NCBI RefSeq assembly: GCF_024346755.1
Contig: NZ_AP024861.1
Location: forward strand, 3,870,687 to 3,934,686
Source: Vibrio aerogenes
Lineage (GTDB): Bacteria; Pseudomonadota; Gammaproteobacteria; Enterobacterales; Vibrionaceae
DNA: 64,000 bases
Direction of reading: 5' to 3'
Shown: positions 1 to 8,948 of the stretch, piece after piece
Numbering within the stretch: the first letter of the stretch is position 1
Layout: each line of letters opens with the position of its first letter
Made by a program: the position numbers and the translations under genes
Notes under the pieces: generated by a model
What the model was told of the DNA's origin: nothing
Database searches by the model: none
Seen by the model: only the letters and a program-made list of their open reading frames with translations

Positions 1-1079
1 AGCATATCAACCGCCTCACTCCCCCGGACTTCCCCTAATACAATCCGGTCAGGCCGCATCCGCAAAGAATTCTTCACCAGATCCCGCTGGGTAATCTCAC
101 CTTTTCCTTCAAGATTCGCTGGCCGGGTTTCCAAACGAACCACGTGAGGTTGCTGTAGTTGCAACTCTGCGGAGTCTTCTATCGTGATAATGCGATCGTC
201 ACTGGGAATAAATCCGGACAGGATGTTCAGTGTCGTGGTTTTACCGGAGCCGGTACCACCGGAAATCAGAATGTTCAGCTCCCCTTCTACGGCTGCTTCA
301 ATAAATTTTGCCATCGGTTCTGACAAAGAGTTAAACGACAATAAATTATCCATCGTCAACTTATCGACAGCAAAACGCCGAATGGAAACAGAAGCACCAT
401 CCAGAGCCAGAGGCGGAATAATCGCATTGACCCGCGAGCCATCCATTAATCGCGCATCGACCATAGGAGACGCTTCATCAATTCTCCGCCCAATCTGGCT
501 GACAATCCGATCGATAATATTGCGCAGATGACGATCATCCAGAAAAGTATAAGGTGTTTGCTCCAGCTTACCGAAGCGTTCAACGAAGACACTTTTCGGC
601 CCATTCACTAAAATATCTGACACCGTTGAATCTTTCAGCAATGGCTCCAGCGGCCCTAAACCAAACACTTCATCTTCAATTTGCTGAATGACCCGCTTGC
701 GTCCTTCAGCCCCAAGTGTGTGGCTTTGATCTTCGGCCATCAACTGTACAATTGCTTCCTGAAGCTCTTTTCTGGCTGACTCTTTTTCCAGACTGGACAA
801 TAAAGCTAAATCCAGCGTTTCCAGCAGCCGCTGGTGATAATAATGTTTCGTTTCAAGTTCTTGTTCGAGCTGCTTGCGTGCTTCCTGAATTGCTTTCTCT
901 TTTTCTTCATTATCACGGATTTTTTTCTCAAGACGGCTCTGTTTTTCTTCCTGTTCTTTCCCGGACTCAGAAGATGCAGAAACCTCTGACTGAATGTCTG
1001 TCGTTTTGACTGAAGGTGGCGCTTCACTCATCACTTTTTCCGGGATATCGGTGTTAATATTTCTGCGTCTGAATAACAT
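1..1079 (-). CDS. tadA: TadA/CpaF-type pilus assembly ATPase, 3' end beyond the window
   Basis: Secretion ATPase that powers Flp (Tad) pilus assembly at the inner membrane. Reverse-strand translation from the ATG at 1079 gives 359 codons and runs off the left edge, so the C-terminus is missing. The first roughly 110 residues are highly charged and probably coiled coil. They are followed by the CpaF core, with DILVNGP, the Walker A motif [10 protein letters not shown] near residue 280, and the Asp box IIITIED-like stretch, ending at ...[17 protein letters not shown] lies 6 nt before the ATG and supports the start. It is the most downstream tad gene visible; 23 nt separate it from tadZ. tadB/tadC would be expected next, beyond the edge. 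Family assignment is firm. Confidence 0.95.
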   Translation of the reverse strand, partial: MLFRRRNINTDIPEKVMSEAPPSVKTTDIQSEVSASSESGKEQEEKQSRLEKKIRDNEEKEKAIQEARKQLEQELETKHYYHQRLLETLDLALLSSLEKESARKELQEAIVQLMAEDQSHTLGAEGRKRVIQQIEDEVFGLGPLEPLLKDSTVSDILVNGPKSVFVERFGKLEQTPYTFLDDRHLRNIIDRIVSQIGRRIDEASPMVDARLMDGSRVNAIIPPLALDGASVSIRRFAVDKLTMDNLLSFNSLSEPMAKFIEAAVEGELNILISGGTGSGKTTTLNILSGFIPSDDRIITIEDSAELQLQQPHVVRLETRPANLEGKGEITQRDLVKNSLRMRPDRIVLGEVRGSEAVDM

Positions 1080-1102
1080 GTGTCACCTCCCTGTACTTTC
1101 CG

Positions 1103-2332
1103 TCAGGAAAAAAGCCGCTTAAGCCAACTTTTCTGCTCTTTATCTTTTGGCATCAGTGTTCTGGTAAAACGGGTAACCGATTTGGATATCGCACTACTTT
1201 TCTTCGATGAGACTAACGGTGTTCCCAAATTGACACTCTCAATGGCGGATTTAAAATCATTTGGAATGGTATGGATTTCCAGCCCGGAAATTGTCTCTTC
1301 AATATCTTTCAGTTTGATTTGCTGGCGTTTTTCGTACCGGTTTACCACCAGAATCAGCTGCTCCTTCGCCACGCCATACTCAAAGGTGAGCGCTTTAGCA
1401 ATTCTTGATGTATTTTTGATTGAAACCAGATTTTGCTGGGTAATTAAAAAAATTCTGGTTGCCTGACTCAGAATCGGGATAAATATATGGTCAATCCCCA
1501 GAGACAGATCGATGAAAATATAATCGTAATGCTCACGCAGAATGGGAATAAGCTTTCCCAACTTCATCGCATTTTCAAAATTTTCCTGATGGTTTTCGTG
1601 TTTAAAACTCAGAATATGTAACCCTGAATTATGCCGTGTCACCAGACTCCGCAGAGACACTTCATCCAGATCCGCCAGATTTGCAATAACATCATTCAGA
1701 CTGTAAACCGGATTGATATTCAGGTAGTCCATCACCACACCAAAATGAATATCCAGATCAAGCAGCAATACCCGATCAGTGTGCTGCATCGCTACCTCGA
1801 CGGCAGTATTCAGTGCCACGGTTGTCGCCCCGGAGCCACCTTTCGTATTTAAAAACAGGTAAACCTCTGACAAGTGCCGGGTTGCCAGCTTATCTTCAGC
1901 AATGGAATGCAGCATACCGGCAAAGTCTTCAAGGACCGCCTGCTGAGAAATAAAGTCGGTCGCACCTAATTTCAGAGCCACCCGCAAAGATAAATTGTCA
2001 CTTTCATCACCAAATACAATCAATAAGGTGTCCAGCTCATCTTCATCTTTTTCCTTATCGACATTAAAATTTTGCAGCTCTGTAATCCGCTTTGCCCAGT
2101 CAGAGCCCGTTTCAACAAAAATGACATCCGGAATCGCAAGCCGGGAAATATTGCCCAGCATTTCATTGCTTTGCTGTAAGCATTCAAAATGAATACTGTA
2201 GCAACGTGACAACTGCTTCACCATATGGCACTTAAAAAATTCAGTTGCATATAAAACCCATACAGTAATGGTCGTCTTCAACCGAATTTGATCCTGCCCG
2301 TCAGGCACTAACTTTATTGTTTTTGTCATCAT
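1103..2332 (-). CDS. tadZ: TadZ/CpaE-like pilus localisation ATPase
   Basis: ParA/MinD-superfamily protein that in Tad systems marks the polar site of pilus assembly. About 150 N-terminal residues form an atypical receiver-like domain. After it comes a deviant Walker A (LNTKGGSGATTV, near residues 161-172 of the 409-residue product), then an IFIDLSLG Walker B-like stretch. An open frame extends upstream to 2374, but GAGGG lies 4 nt before the ATG at 2332 (7 nt before a second ATG at 2329) and the previous gene ends at 2340, so the shorter start is preferred. It sits between the TadF-like gene and tadA, as in other tad loci. Confidence 0.9.
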   Translation of the reverse strand: MMTKTIKLVPDGQDQIRLKTTITVWVLYATEFFKCHMVKQLSRCYSIHFECLQQSNEMLGNISRLAIPDVIFVETGSDWAKRITELQNFNVDKEKDEDELDTLLIVFGDESDNLSLRVALKLGATDFISQQAVLEDFAGMLHSIAEDKLATRHLSEVYLFLNTKGGSGATTVALNTAVEVAMQHTDRVLLLDLDIHFGVVMDYLNINPVYSLNDVIANLADLDEVSLRSLVTRHNSGLHILSFKHENHQENFENAMKLGKLIPILREHYDYIFIDLSLGIDHIFIPILSQATRIFLITQQNLVSIKNTSRIAKALTFEYGVAKEQLILVVNRYEKRQQIKLKDIEETISGLEIHTIPNDFKSAIESVNLGTPLVSSKKSSAISKSVTRFTRTLMPKDKEQKSWLKRLFS

Positions 2333-2339
2333 GCACCCT

Positions 2340-2852
2340 CTAACAATCGGTATGCCGGGATTCAGGGTGAGCAAGCGTCGGGCGAACCACCCCTAAAGAC
2401 TCAATTGGCAATGTTGTTTCCATATCCGGCATTGCAATCACGCCCCCTTCAGCCAGAAAACTTAAAAAGCCAATCAGCTGATACTGATAATTGGAAACAC
2501 GTACCCTGACAAATTTTATCGTTGCATATGCATCATTATAGTCATCAGAACTCATCCCTGCATTGATACTCACTGGCTGTCCGGAATCATCCAGATACTC
2601 AATAATCAGATTGCCTGCAGTAAATCCTGCTGGGGCGTAGTTCTGCATGGCCAGCGTCGCCAGATCATCTTTATCATTCACGTGGCAAACCACACCCATG
2701 CGGGCAACTTTACGGGTCAGGTCATTTGCCATTTGTAAAGAATACACATAGCGTCCCATTTCAATCACACTGAACAGCACCAGCAAGACACTGGTCGCCA
2801 GGAGAGTGAATTCAAGAATCGAAACACCGGACTGATGTTTTTTCAACTTCAT
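2340..2852 (-). CDS. TadE/TadF-family pseudopilin-like protein (second of pair)
   Basis: A 170-residue protein with a short basic N-terminus, then a single hydrophobic helix starting around GVSILEFTLLATSVLL and the Glu (E14) typical of TadE-like pseudopilins. The rest is a periplasmic domain. TadE and TadF are processed by the TadV peptidase and are needed for Flp pilus assembly. GAGGA lies 7 nt before the ATG. The start overlaps the stop of the upstream TadE-like gene by 4 nt (ATGA), which indicates translational coupling. By position it is probably the TadF equivalent; sequence alone does not separate TadE from TadF here. Confidence 0.82.
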   Translation of the reverse strand: MKLKKHQSGVSILEFTLLATSVLLVLFSVIEMGRYVYSLQMANDLTRKVARMGVVCHVNDKDDLATLAMQNYAPAGFTAGNLIIEYLDDSGQPVSINAGMSSDDYNDAYATIKFVRVRVSNYQYQLIGFLSFLAEGGVIAMPDMETTLPIESLGVVRPTLAHPESRHTDC

Positions 2853-3280
2853 AGCGAAGTCCTCGAAACTGCGGTCGCGGTCAGGTCAAAACTCATGTCC
2901 ATCACAACCGATGGCACAATTGACAATAGTGGCGTGTAATCGTAACTCACAGTGACAGACACATATTTATTAGCGTGTGTCACTGTAATATCACTGGCTG
3001 TGACCCCTTCCAGCAATGGTGTTGTTCCGGTGCCTGTGTGACCATATAACACCATATTTTTGATACTGGTGACGCTGGCGATTTGGTCAGAAGAAGCCGT
3101 ACCATAAATATCCGTCACCGCATACCGAACACCATTCTGAACCATCTTATTCAGCGTGTTATAGCGGACCAATGCCGAGCCAAACTCAACAATACCAACC
3201 AAAAGCACTAATACCACCGGAATCACAATCACAAATTCAACGACGGCAATCCCCTGCTGGCTAAATCCATTCCTTTTCAT
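2849..3280 (-). CDS. tadE: TadE-family pseudopilin-like protein (first of pair)
   Basis: About 143 residues. The N-terminus has a prepilin-like QQGIAVVEFVIVIPVVLVLL segment containing the conserved Glu after a G, matching the TadE-like domain, followed by a periplasmic domain. The frame opens at 3295, but the ATG at 3280 is preceded by AGGAG at 8 nt, and the earlier ATG lies inside that ribosome binding site region, so 3280 is chosen. It follows the TadG-like gene directly (stop at 3282) and overlaps the next gene by 4 nt. Inferred role: minor pseudopilin of the Flp pilus machine. Confidence 0.85.
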   Translation of the reverse strand: MKRNGFSQQGIAVVEFVIVIPVVLVLLVGIVEFGSALVRYNTLNKMVQNGVRYAVTDIYGTASSDQIASVTSIKNMVLYGHTGTGTTPLLEGVTASDITVTHANKYVSVTVSYDYTPLLSIVPSVVMDMSFDLTATAVSRTSL

Positions 3281-3281
3281 A

Positions 3282-4487
3282 TCAGGACTCCTCACTTAGC
3301 GGGTCGTCATACAGGACAATTCGGTAGGGTCCCTGATTGCTGCTGTTATTTCCGGAGGAGCTGTTAGTGACAGAGCAATCTTCAAGATATTCTCCAAATA
3401 CAGCTTGCTTACCGGAATTATTTGTTGGTGCCTGCTGCAACAGAAAAAAACAACCCAGAGCTTCAATCGATAATGTGGTCGTTCCTCCAGATGTTCCGGA
3501 GCAATTGACGATAGGAACTTTCAAAACCCGTCTCCCAGATTCTCCCCCGGAATTCAGATAACAATCAGATCCAGAACAAACAGGTGCTTCCTGTTCATAG
3601 TCGTCATAACCCCAGCTATCCGTATAAATAACATTGCCATCATTATCGATTGTTGCCTGAGAATCTGGTTCTTTGACATAAATATCAGGTGGATAATCTG
3701 CTGAACTGAGCCCACCGCCACTATAAACGCCAAATCGAGTATTCAACCCCTGCCCTACAGGGCCTACAGTGTTCCCTGGCTTAGTCGTAACAGTATCTCC
3801 CACCCCAACACATCCGGTAAAACTTCCAGCCAAGCCTTGTCGAACCGTAGAGGCACCTGAACCAAAGTCCAGTAACTGGAAGTTACCCGGCCCCATAGAT
3901 GATTGATTTTTACTGGCAACTTTCAATGCATAAACCTGCCCTGCATTATAACCAGATGAACCACTATCTTCTCCGGCACACACAGCCATCGGCACCACAT
4001 TACACATACTGGTACTGGCTGAACTCGGACCGGCAACGGCACTGGCAGACAGCTTTTTATCCACCCCAAATGCCGCGATAAAAAAAGCATTTAACGGATA
4101 GTTAGATACGGCCACCCGGACAAAACGGTCATCAATCAAACTGCTATATCCGGGATCCGGAAAGGTTTCCGGGTCATTAGAAAAGGTCACAGAAATGGTC
4201 GCCGCAGAAAAATCCATAGATTGATTCCCACTGGCTTCCTTCATTTTCGTCAGCGTATTATTCGCCATTGTGATTGCGTCTGCATCACTTCCGCCACTAT
4301 CCAGCACCAAAGCTGCGGCTAATGCTGCTGCATCCACCCCATTTTGCAGACGGGTTTTATTCAGGAACGCATGGTTTACATCGATTGCTAATGCCATTAC
4401 CCCAAATAAAGCCACCATTGCCGCTGTAACCAACACCAGCACTAACCCTTTTTGAGATTTTGGTTTACCATACGCACAATAGTTCAT
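3282..4487 (-). CDS. tadG: TadG-like Flp pilus assembly protein
   Basis: A 401-residue protein with the TadG N-terminal signature: a basic start, a hydrophobic helix (GLVLVLVTAAMVALFGVMAL), then AIDVNHAFLNKTRLQNGVDAA, the Tad domain found in membrane-anchored TadG proteins. The long remainder is Ser/Gly-rich with several Cys, consistent with a periplasmic domain. The open frame begins with a TTG at 4493, but the ATG at 4487 has GGAG at 8 nt spacing and is preferred. In many tad loci tadG is the last gene; here it precedes tadE/F/Z/A. Confidence 0.87.
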   Translation of the reverse strand: MNYCAYGKPKSQKGLVLVLVTAAMVALFGVMALAIDVNHAFLNKTRLQNGVDAAALAAALVLDSGGSDADAITMANNTLTKMKEASGNQSMDFSAATISVTFSNDPETFPDPGYSSLIDDRFVRVAVSNYPLNAFFIAAFGVDKKLSASAVAGPSSASTSMCNVVPMAVCAGEDSGSSGYNAGQVYALKVASKNQSSMGPGNFQLLDFGSGASTVRQGLAGSFTGCVGVGDTVTTKPGNTVGPVGQGLNTRFGVYSGGGLSSADYPPDIYVKEPDSQATIDNDGNVIYTDSWGYDDYEQEAPVCSGSDCYLNSGGESGRRVLKVPIVNCSGTSGGTTTLSIEALGCFFLLQQAPTNNSGKQAVFGEYLEDCSVTNSSSGNNSSNQGPYRIVLYDDPLSEES

Positions 4488-4516
4488 TTTCAATACTCCG
4501 AAACATCATGTGTTTT

Positions 4517-4783
4517 CTACTGACCACCAAAAATAAAATTGACCGGTGACTGAGATTTCGATGCTTTCTGTTTGTCTTCTCCGACATAACCCTGATACGC
4601 ATTTTCCATGCGCTCACCAATGCCGACAGGAATGACCGCCACATTCTCTTCTGTTGCATCCGGATTATAGATTTGTGCCATCCGGACACTATTCATACTC
4701 TGACCTAAAGGTGGTGGATTGACACACCCGCTCAAAGCCATGACACAAGCGGCGATCAGAGAAAAATAAATGTGTTTATTCAT
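4517..4783 (-). CDS. Small lipoprotein in the tad locus
   Basis: An 88-residue protein with a lipoprotein signal peptide: MNKHIYFSLIAACVMALSGC has a lipobox (LSGC) with the acylated Cys at residue 20. The mature part is about 68 residues, Pro-rich at first. AAGGAG lies 7 nt before the ATG at 4783. A longer open frame in this register continues to 4948, but that part overlaps the secretin gene in another frame and is a shadow. It sits between the secretin and tadG. It occupies the slot of RcpB/CpaD-type outer-membrane partners but is much shorter, so equivalence is only an inference. Confidence 0.8.
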   Translation of the reverse strand: MNKHIYFSLIAACVMALSGCVNPPPLGQSMNSVRMAQIYNPDATEENVAVIPVGIGERMENAYQGYVGEDKQKASKSQSPVNFIFGGQ

Positions 4784-4793
4784 CACGGACTCC

Positions 4794-6287
4794 TTACATT
4801 TCATGCCCGAAAGCACCTTCAGAACCACCAGTCCGGGTTCCGATATGACTGGCCCTTTGCACCCGAATGGCCGGTTTGGAGCCAGGCTTACGGCTGAGAG
4901 ACGCACCTTGCCCCAACAGGTAATACTCCAAATCATTCGGCTCAACAAAAGTATCGGTCGGCAAAGTCACTTTGCTGCGATCGATGGGTTTCGCCAGCCT
5001 TGGCGTCACTAAAATCACCAGCTCAGTCTCTCCGGAAATATACTCCTGACTACGAAACAGCTGACCTAAAATCGGAATATCGCCGAATCCTGGCAATTTC
5101 CGGATAGAATCCCTGACGTTTTCACTCAAAAGACCCGCAATTCCAATGGTCTGTCCATCGGCTAATTCAACTGTTGACGAAGCACTTCGGCGGGTAATTG
5201 GTGGTATGTAAAAAGTGCTGTCTGTACCCGACAAGTTATAAGTAAACGTGCTGGTACTGGCAATTTCACTCACATCAACAGACAACTCCAGGTTGATCTG
5301 CTTATCGCTCAGCACAGTCGGTGTAAAACTCAATATCACACCATATTCTTTGTACTCAATGGTAATCCCATCATCATCCGGTACCGGAATCGGAAACTCC
5401 CCGCCAGCAAGAAAGCGGGCTTTCGAACCACTTAATGCTGTCAGGTTTGGCTCTGCGAGTACTTTTGCGACACCATTTTCTTTCGCGATATCTAAAGCGA
5501 GAGTGAAGAGTGAATCTCCGTCAATAAATGTAGAAAGTAATCCTGTCTCATCAATAGATGGCGCGTTAAAAATAGGCCCAATCAGCCCCCCGACAAGATC
5601 ATCATCAATCACACCACCCGCAGAAGTGCCTCCCCATGAAAACTTGCCATTCGCTTCAAAGAAGTGGAAATTTGAATCAAACCGGCGAACCAGACTTCGC
5701 TGAACTTCGGCAACAGAGACTTCCAGCATCACCTGCTGGGCACCACCAATCGTCATTAAATTCACAACCGGATTATCATCTTTTTTATCGCCAGCGGCCT
5801 TGATTGCATTCACGCCACCGGCAGCTGACTGTTCCACACTCTGAGCAGCGGCATAAGTTTCTGCAATCCGCAGTGCCTGCATCATTCTGGATTGAGAACT
5901 AACCTGCCCACTCAGAATCAAGCGATCTTTTGCACTGTGAACTTTAATCTCTTCATCAGGTAAAAATTCGTATAACTTCGACTTCAGACTATTTAAATCG
6001 TGAATCACTTCTATATCGATTGAGTCAATCAACCTTCCTCGCCGGTCCCAAACCATCAGATTCGTTGTACCGAGTTTTTTTCCTATCAGAAACAATTCAT
6101 TTGATTTCAGCATAACGATATCCAACACCTCGGGGTCTCCCAGAGAAACTCGTGACGCCTTACCCGTCAACCCGACGTACGCAGACTTGTGGTGAGGAAT
6201 AGACAGAACCTTACCACCAACCATTGATACTTCAGCCCAAACACCCTGGCTCAAAAAGAGTATGAAAACTATCCATATGTATCTCAT
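4794..6287 (-). CDS. rcpA: RcpA/CpaC-type secretin of the Flp pilus
   Basis: Outer-membrane secretin that forms the exit pore for the Flp pilus. The product is 497 residues: a signal peptide (cleavage near GVWA-EVS), an N-terminal pilus-secretin domain, a BON-like segment (DEEIKVHSAKDRLILSGQV), then the secretin domain with LAEPNLTALSG, KEYGVILSFTPTV and the C-terminal ELVILVTPRLAKP signature. The frame can open at a GTG at 6290, but GAGG is 6 nt from the ATG at 6287. It starts 8 nt after the RcpC stop and is clearly in the same operon. Confidence 0.95.
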   Translation of the reverse strand: MRYIWIVFILFLSQGVWAEVSMVGGKVLSIPHHKSAYVGLTGKASRVSLGDPEVLDIVMLKSNELFLIGKKLGTTNLMVWDRRGRLIDSIDIEVIHDLNSLKSKLYEFLPDEEIKVHSAKDRLILSGQVSSQSRMMQALRIAETYAAAQSVEQSAAGGVNAIKAAGDKKDDNPVVNLMTIGGAQQVMLEVSVAEVQRSLVRRFDSNFHFFEANGKFSWGGTSAGGVIDDDLVGGLIGPIFNAPSIDETGLLSTFIDGDSLFTLALDIAKENGVAKVLAEPNLTALSGSKARFLAGGEFPIPVPDDDGITIEYKEYGVILSFTPTVLSDKQINLELSVDVSEIASTSTFTYNLSGTDSTFYIPPITRRSASSTVELADGQTIGIAGLLSENVRDSIRKLPGFGDIPILGQLFRSQEYISGETELVILVTPRLAKPIDRSKVTLPTDTFVEPNDLEYYLLGQGASLSRKPGSKPAIRVQRASHIGTRTGGSEGAFGHEM

Positions 6288-6295
6288 CACTCACC

Positions 6296-7048
6296 TCAAT
6301 CTCTTACTTTCACTTTGGAGGTTTCAGTCCCTTTAATAATGGTCACACTCGGTGCCACATACCTGCGGACAGCCTTTTTCTCTTTCTGCAATGCCTGAGG
6401 ATTCCGCAACGTCAGATGAATGTCACCTCTGGTCTGCGCCGTCAGCAATTTTTCAGCCTGAAAAGGCTCAACTTCCAGAGTTACCGCACGGACAATCACA
6501 GGCTTGTTCTCACTGGTCCGGGCTTTCTGATCAACTGCCAATACTCTGATATCTTTCAACACTGTAGTTGTTGATGCTGAATTTTTCCCGAATTTCACCG
6601 TCCCCAAAACATCAACCCGGTTTCCGGGTAACAAAAAGCCGGCAACGCCAATGACATCGTTCACCCGAATTGTGACCGCCCTTTTGTCTTCCGGAATTAA
6701 TACAGCTAATGTCGCACCTTCACCTTTCTTACTTATCCGCTGAGTGATCAATATTTCTCCGGGGTAGATAGTGTCATGGGCAACTTTGCCGATTAACTCT
6801 TCTTCAACGGTATATTGATTTTCTCCCCGCCAATCTTTCTCCAGTAACTTACGAGTCAGATGCTGTGACTCAATGACAGTTCCTGCCGGTATTTCCAAAG
6901 CAGCAACAACAATCGGTTCCCGTTCAACCACCTCAACTTCTGCCTGTGGTTGTATCTGACGAGACATCCATTGCCGGGCAAAGAAAACGGCTGCTAACCC
7001 AAATAAAACAGAAAGTAAAAAAAGTAAAATAACCTGATTACGGCTCAT
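6296..7048 (-). CDS. rcpC: RcpC/CpaB Flp pilus assembly protein
   Basis: A 250-residue periplasmic protein with an N-terminal membrane helix (VILLFLLSVLFGLAAVFFA) followed by an SAF-type domain (IVVAALEIPAGTVIESQHL) and the RcpC/CpaB domain (VTIRVNDVIGVAGFLLPGNRVDVLGTV, key GFLLPGNRVDV). The family is needed for Tad secretin and pilus function. Its ATG overlaps the stop of the upstream AAA ATPase by 4 nt (ATGA), so translation of the two is coupled. Confidence 0.94.
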   Translation of the reverse strand: MSRNQVILLFLLSVLFGLAAVFFARQWMSRQIQPQAEVEVVEREPIVVAALEIPAGTVIESQHLTRKLLEKDWRGENQYTVEEELIGKVAHDTIYPGEILITQRISKKGEGATLAVLIPEDKRAVTIRVNDVIGVAGFLLPGNRVDVLGTVKFGKNSASTTTVLKDIRVLAVDQKARTSENKPVIVRAVTLEVEPFQAEKLLTAQTRGDIHLTLRNPQALQKEKKAVRRYVAPSVTIIKGTETSKVKVRD

Positions 7049-8388
7049 CGTTTGCCTCCCCCGTTTCCATCATCCGTGAAATAAACAGCCCATGCCTGTC
7101 TGATAATTTCCGGTGTAATCACCGGTGGTGCTTCTTCAAACACGATGATGTCGCGACTAATTCCTACAAGGTCTTTCGGTAAACACGGATAAAAACCAAC
7201 TTCATGTAACTGATGAAGCTGGATTAATGTTTCAAAAGACGTCTCACCCAGCCGTAACGAACGATGATGTGTCGTTTTTTCCCACAATATGTGGTATTCA
7301 TCCTGTAAAAGCAGATGAAAATGTATTTTATATCCAAGTCTTCGCAGAAAAGCAGGGTCTGCAATACCTTCAGGGTCTAAGTTTGTTGAGAAAGCCAGTG
7401 TCAAAATAAACGGAATCGTAATTTGCTGGCCATTCGGTAATGATAGGTGATCAAAGAAGTATTCCATCGGAACAATCCAGCGATTCAGTAAAGTTGCCAC
7501 GGGCATTGGCTGGCGTCCTAAATCATCGATCACCAGAATTCCGTTGTTTGCCATCATTTGTAACGGCGCCAGCCAAACCCGGTTATGCTCAGAATGATTG
7601 ACTTCCAGCATATCCATCGTCAGCTCACCACCCACCTGAATATTGGGCCTTTCACACAACACCCAACGCTTATCATATTGATCTTTAAATGAAAGGCTCT
7701 GCATATTATCTTGTTCAGATCGGACTCGCTTATGGTGTTGTTCAGAAAAAACCTTAATAATATTTCCGGCTGCATAAACTGCATAAGGAACGAAAACAGA
7801 GGTGTTGAGCGAGTTCAGGATTCTGGTCGCAACAAAAGTTTTTCCGGTCCCTGCATCCCCATAAAGCAGTAAAGCTCTGCCAGAGTTGATTGCCGGTCCC
7901 AACAAAGAAATCATCCTTTCAGAGCCGATCACTTCTTTGAGTGCATGTTCAACATCCGGCCGGGTAATATCATTCAGCCTAACATCCTGCTGAGACACCA
8001 GTTGGTCATAGTCATCCAGTGATACTGGTGCAGGCCCCAGATAAGCATCTTTGGCAAAAGCGGCATCCGCTTCCTGCTGTCCGGCTTCAGAAAGTGCAAA
8101 ACGAACATGCCCGGAAGCCGAGGCTTTATCCGGCTGAAATATCTCAACGAGAGACTTGGCACGCAAATCTTCCAGTAATTCCTTGATCATATGGCTACTG
8201 ATCGCCATCAGTCCAACCAGCTCAAGCAAATCTGACTTCGGATACGCGGCTAAATGCTTGATCAGCAGATTTTCCATCACCACTTTAGGAATATGGAGTT
8301 CACTGAATGATGTCGGCACTTTTGGTGGGACAGCCTGTGGTTTTAACGGCACACGGTGGCTGTCTTTCGAAGATTTCGCAAGGCTCAT
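7045..8388 (-). CDS. Winged-helix AAA ATPase embedded in the tad operon
   Basis: A 447-residue protein. Residues 1-30 are Pro-rich. Residues about 35-110 look like a winged-helix DNA- or protein-binding fold. The ATPase core has Walker A GDAGTGKT (177-184), Walker B ILVIDDLGRQ (284-293), a sensor-like FSTNLDP and an FLRRLGYKIHF stretch with candidate arginine fingers (349/350). AAGGAG precedes the ATG. It lies 15 nt after tadV and overlaps rcpC by 4 nt, so it is co-translated with pilus genes although it is not one of the canonical Tad components. It is distinct from TadA and TadZ. Possible roles are chaperone/remodelling of pilus parts or regulation; neither is shown by the sequence. Confidence 0.85.
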   Translation of the reverse strand: MSLAKSSKDSHRVPLKPQAVPPKVPTSFSELHIPKVVMENLLIKHLAAYPKSDLLELVGLMAISSHMIKELLEDLRAKSLVEIFQPDKASASGHVRFALSEAGQQEADAAFAKDAYLGPAPVSLDDYDQLVSQQDVRLNDITRPDVEHALKEVIGSERMISLLGPAINSGRALLLYGDAGTGKTFVATRILNSLNTSVFVPYAVYAAGNIIKVFSEQHHKRVRSEQDNMQSLSFKDQYDKRWVLCERPNIQVGGELTMDMLEVNHSEHNRVWLAPLQMMANNGILVIDDLGRQPMPVATLLNRWIVPMEYFFDHLSLPNGQQITIPFILTLAFSTNLDPEGIADPAFLRRLGYKIHFHLLLQDEYHILWEKTTHHRSLRLGETSFETLIQLHQLHEVGFYPCLPKDLVGISRDIIVFEEAPPVITPEIIRQAWAVYFTDDGNGGGKR

Positions 8389-8403
8389 CCCTGCTCCTTG
8401 TTT

Positions 8404-8913
8404 TCACCCAAAATAGCTATGGAGTGCCAAACCAATTACAACAATCGGCGCAAAAGGCATTTGCAAACGCTCACCTTTAGAGCCAGACAACTGTTTGCCA
8501 GGCACGATATTTTGTTTGCCCGGGCGGGGGAGATAAATCGTATTCTCAAATGAACCATCTGGCTGTAAAACTCGTGGCAATGATAGATACATTAAACCAA
8601 CAACCATACTACTGACTGCCATCCAGAAAATACCCTGACTCATACCTTCCCAGCCAAGATAAACCCCAATACCAGCCAACAATTTGACATCTCCGGGCGA
8701 CATAGCACGGAGAAAGAAGACAGCTAAACCAAGTGCAAAAAGAAATAAGCCAGCACTCAGCTCATACATCAGTGAAGTTATGCTCCAGGTGCTCAGCCAT
8801 TGATATATCGCACATGCAGCAAATAGTGTAACAACAAGCTTATTAGGTATGCGGTGCTCTCTGGCATCCACAACAGCAATCACAAATAAAATCGACCAGA
8901 TAATGAAGACCAT
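8404..8913 (-). CDS. tadV: TadV-type prepilin peptidase
   Basis: Integral membrane aspartyl protease (A24 family) that removes the leader from Flp prepilins and TadE/F-like pseudopilins. The 169-residue product carries both catalytic Asp regions: VVDAREHRIPN near the N-terminus and SPGDVKLLAG in the middle, among about five hydrophobic helices. The frame is open to 8991, but the ATG at 8913 has GGAGG 5 nt upstream, and the longer version overlaps the Flp pilin gene. The methylase domain of large PilD enzymes is absent, as expected for TadV. Confidence 0.92.
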   Translation of the reverse strand: MVFIIWSILFVIAVVDAREHRIPNKLVVTLFAACAIYQWLSTWSITSLMYELSAGLFLFALGLAVFFLRAMSPGDVKLLAGIGVYLGWEGMSQGIFWMAVSSMVVGLMYLSLPRVLQPDGSFENTIYLPRPGKQNIVPGKQLSGSKGERLQMPFAPIVVIGLALHSYFG

Positions 8914-8948
8914 TATGCCTCCATTGATAATTTGCCCTGACTGTAAGC

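Noticed and set aside
184..531. Plus-strand ORF of 115 codons at the left edge
   Set aside because: It is antisense to the well-supported tadA, with no ribosome binding site.
4784..4948. An N-terminal extension of the small lipoprotein
   Set aside because: It overlaps the secretin C-terminus in another frame and would destroy the lipoprotein signal; the ATG at 4783 has a strong ribosome binding site.
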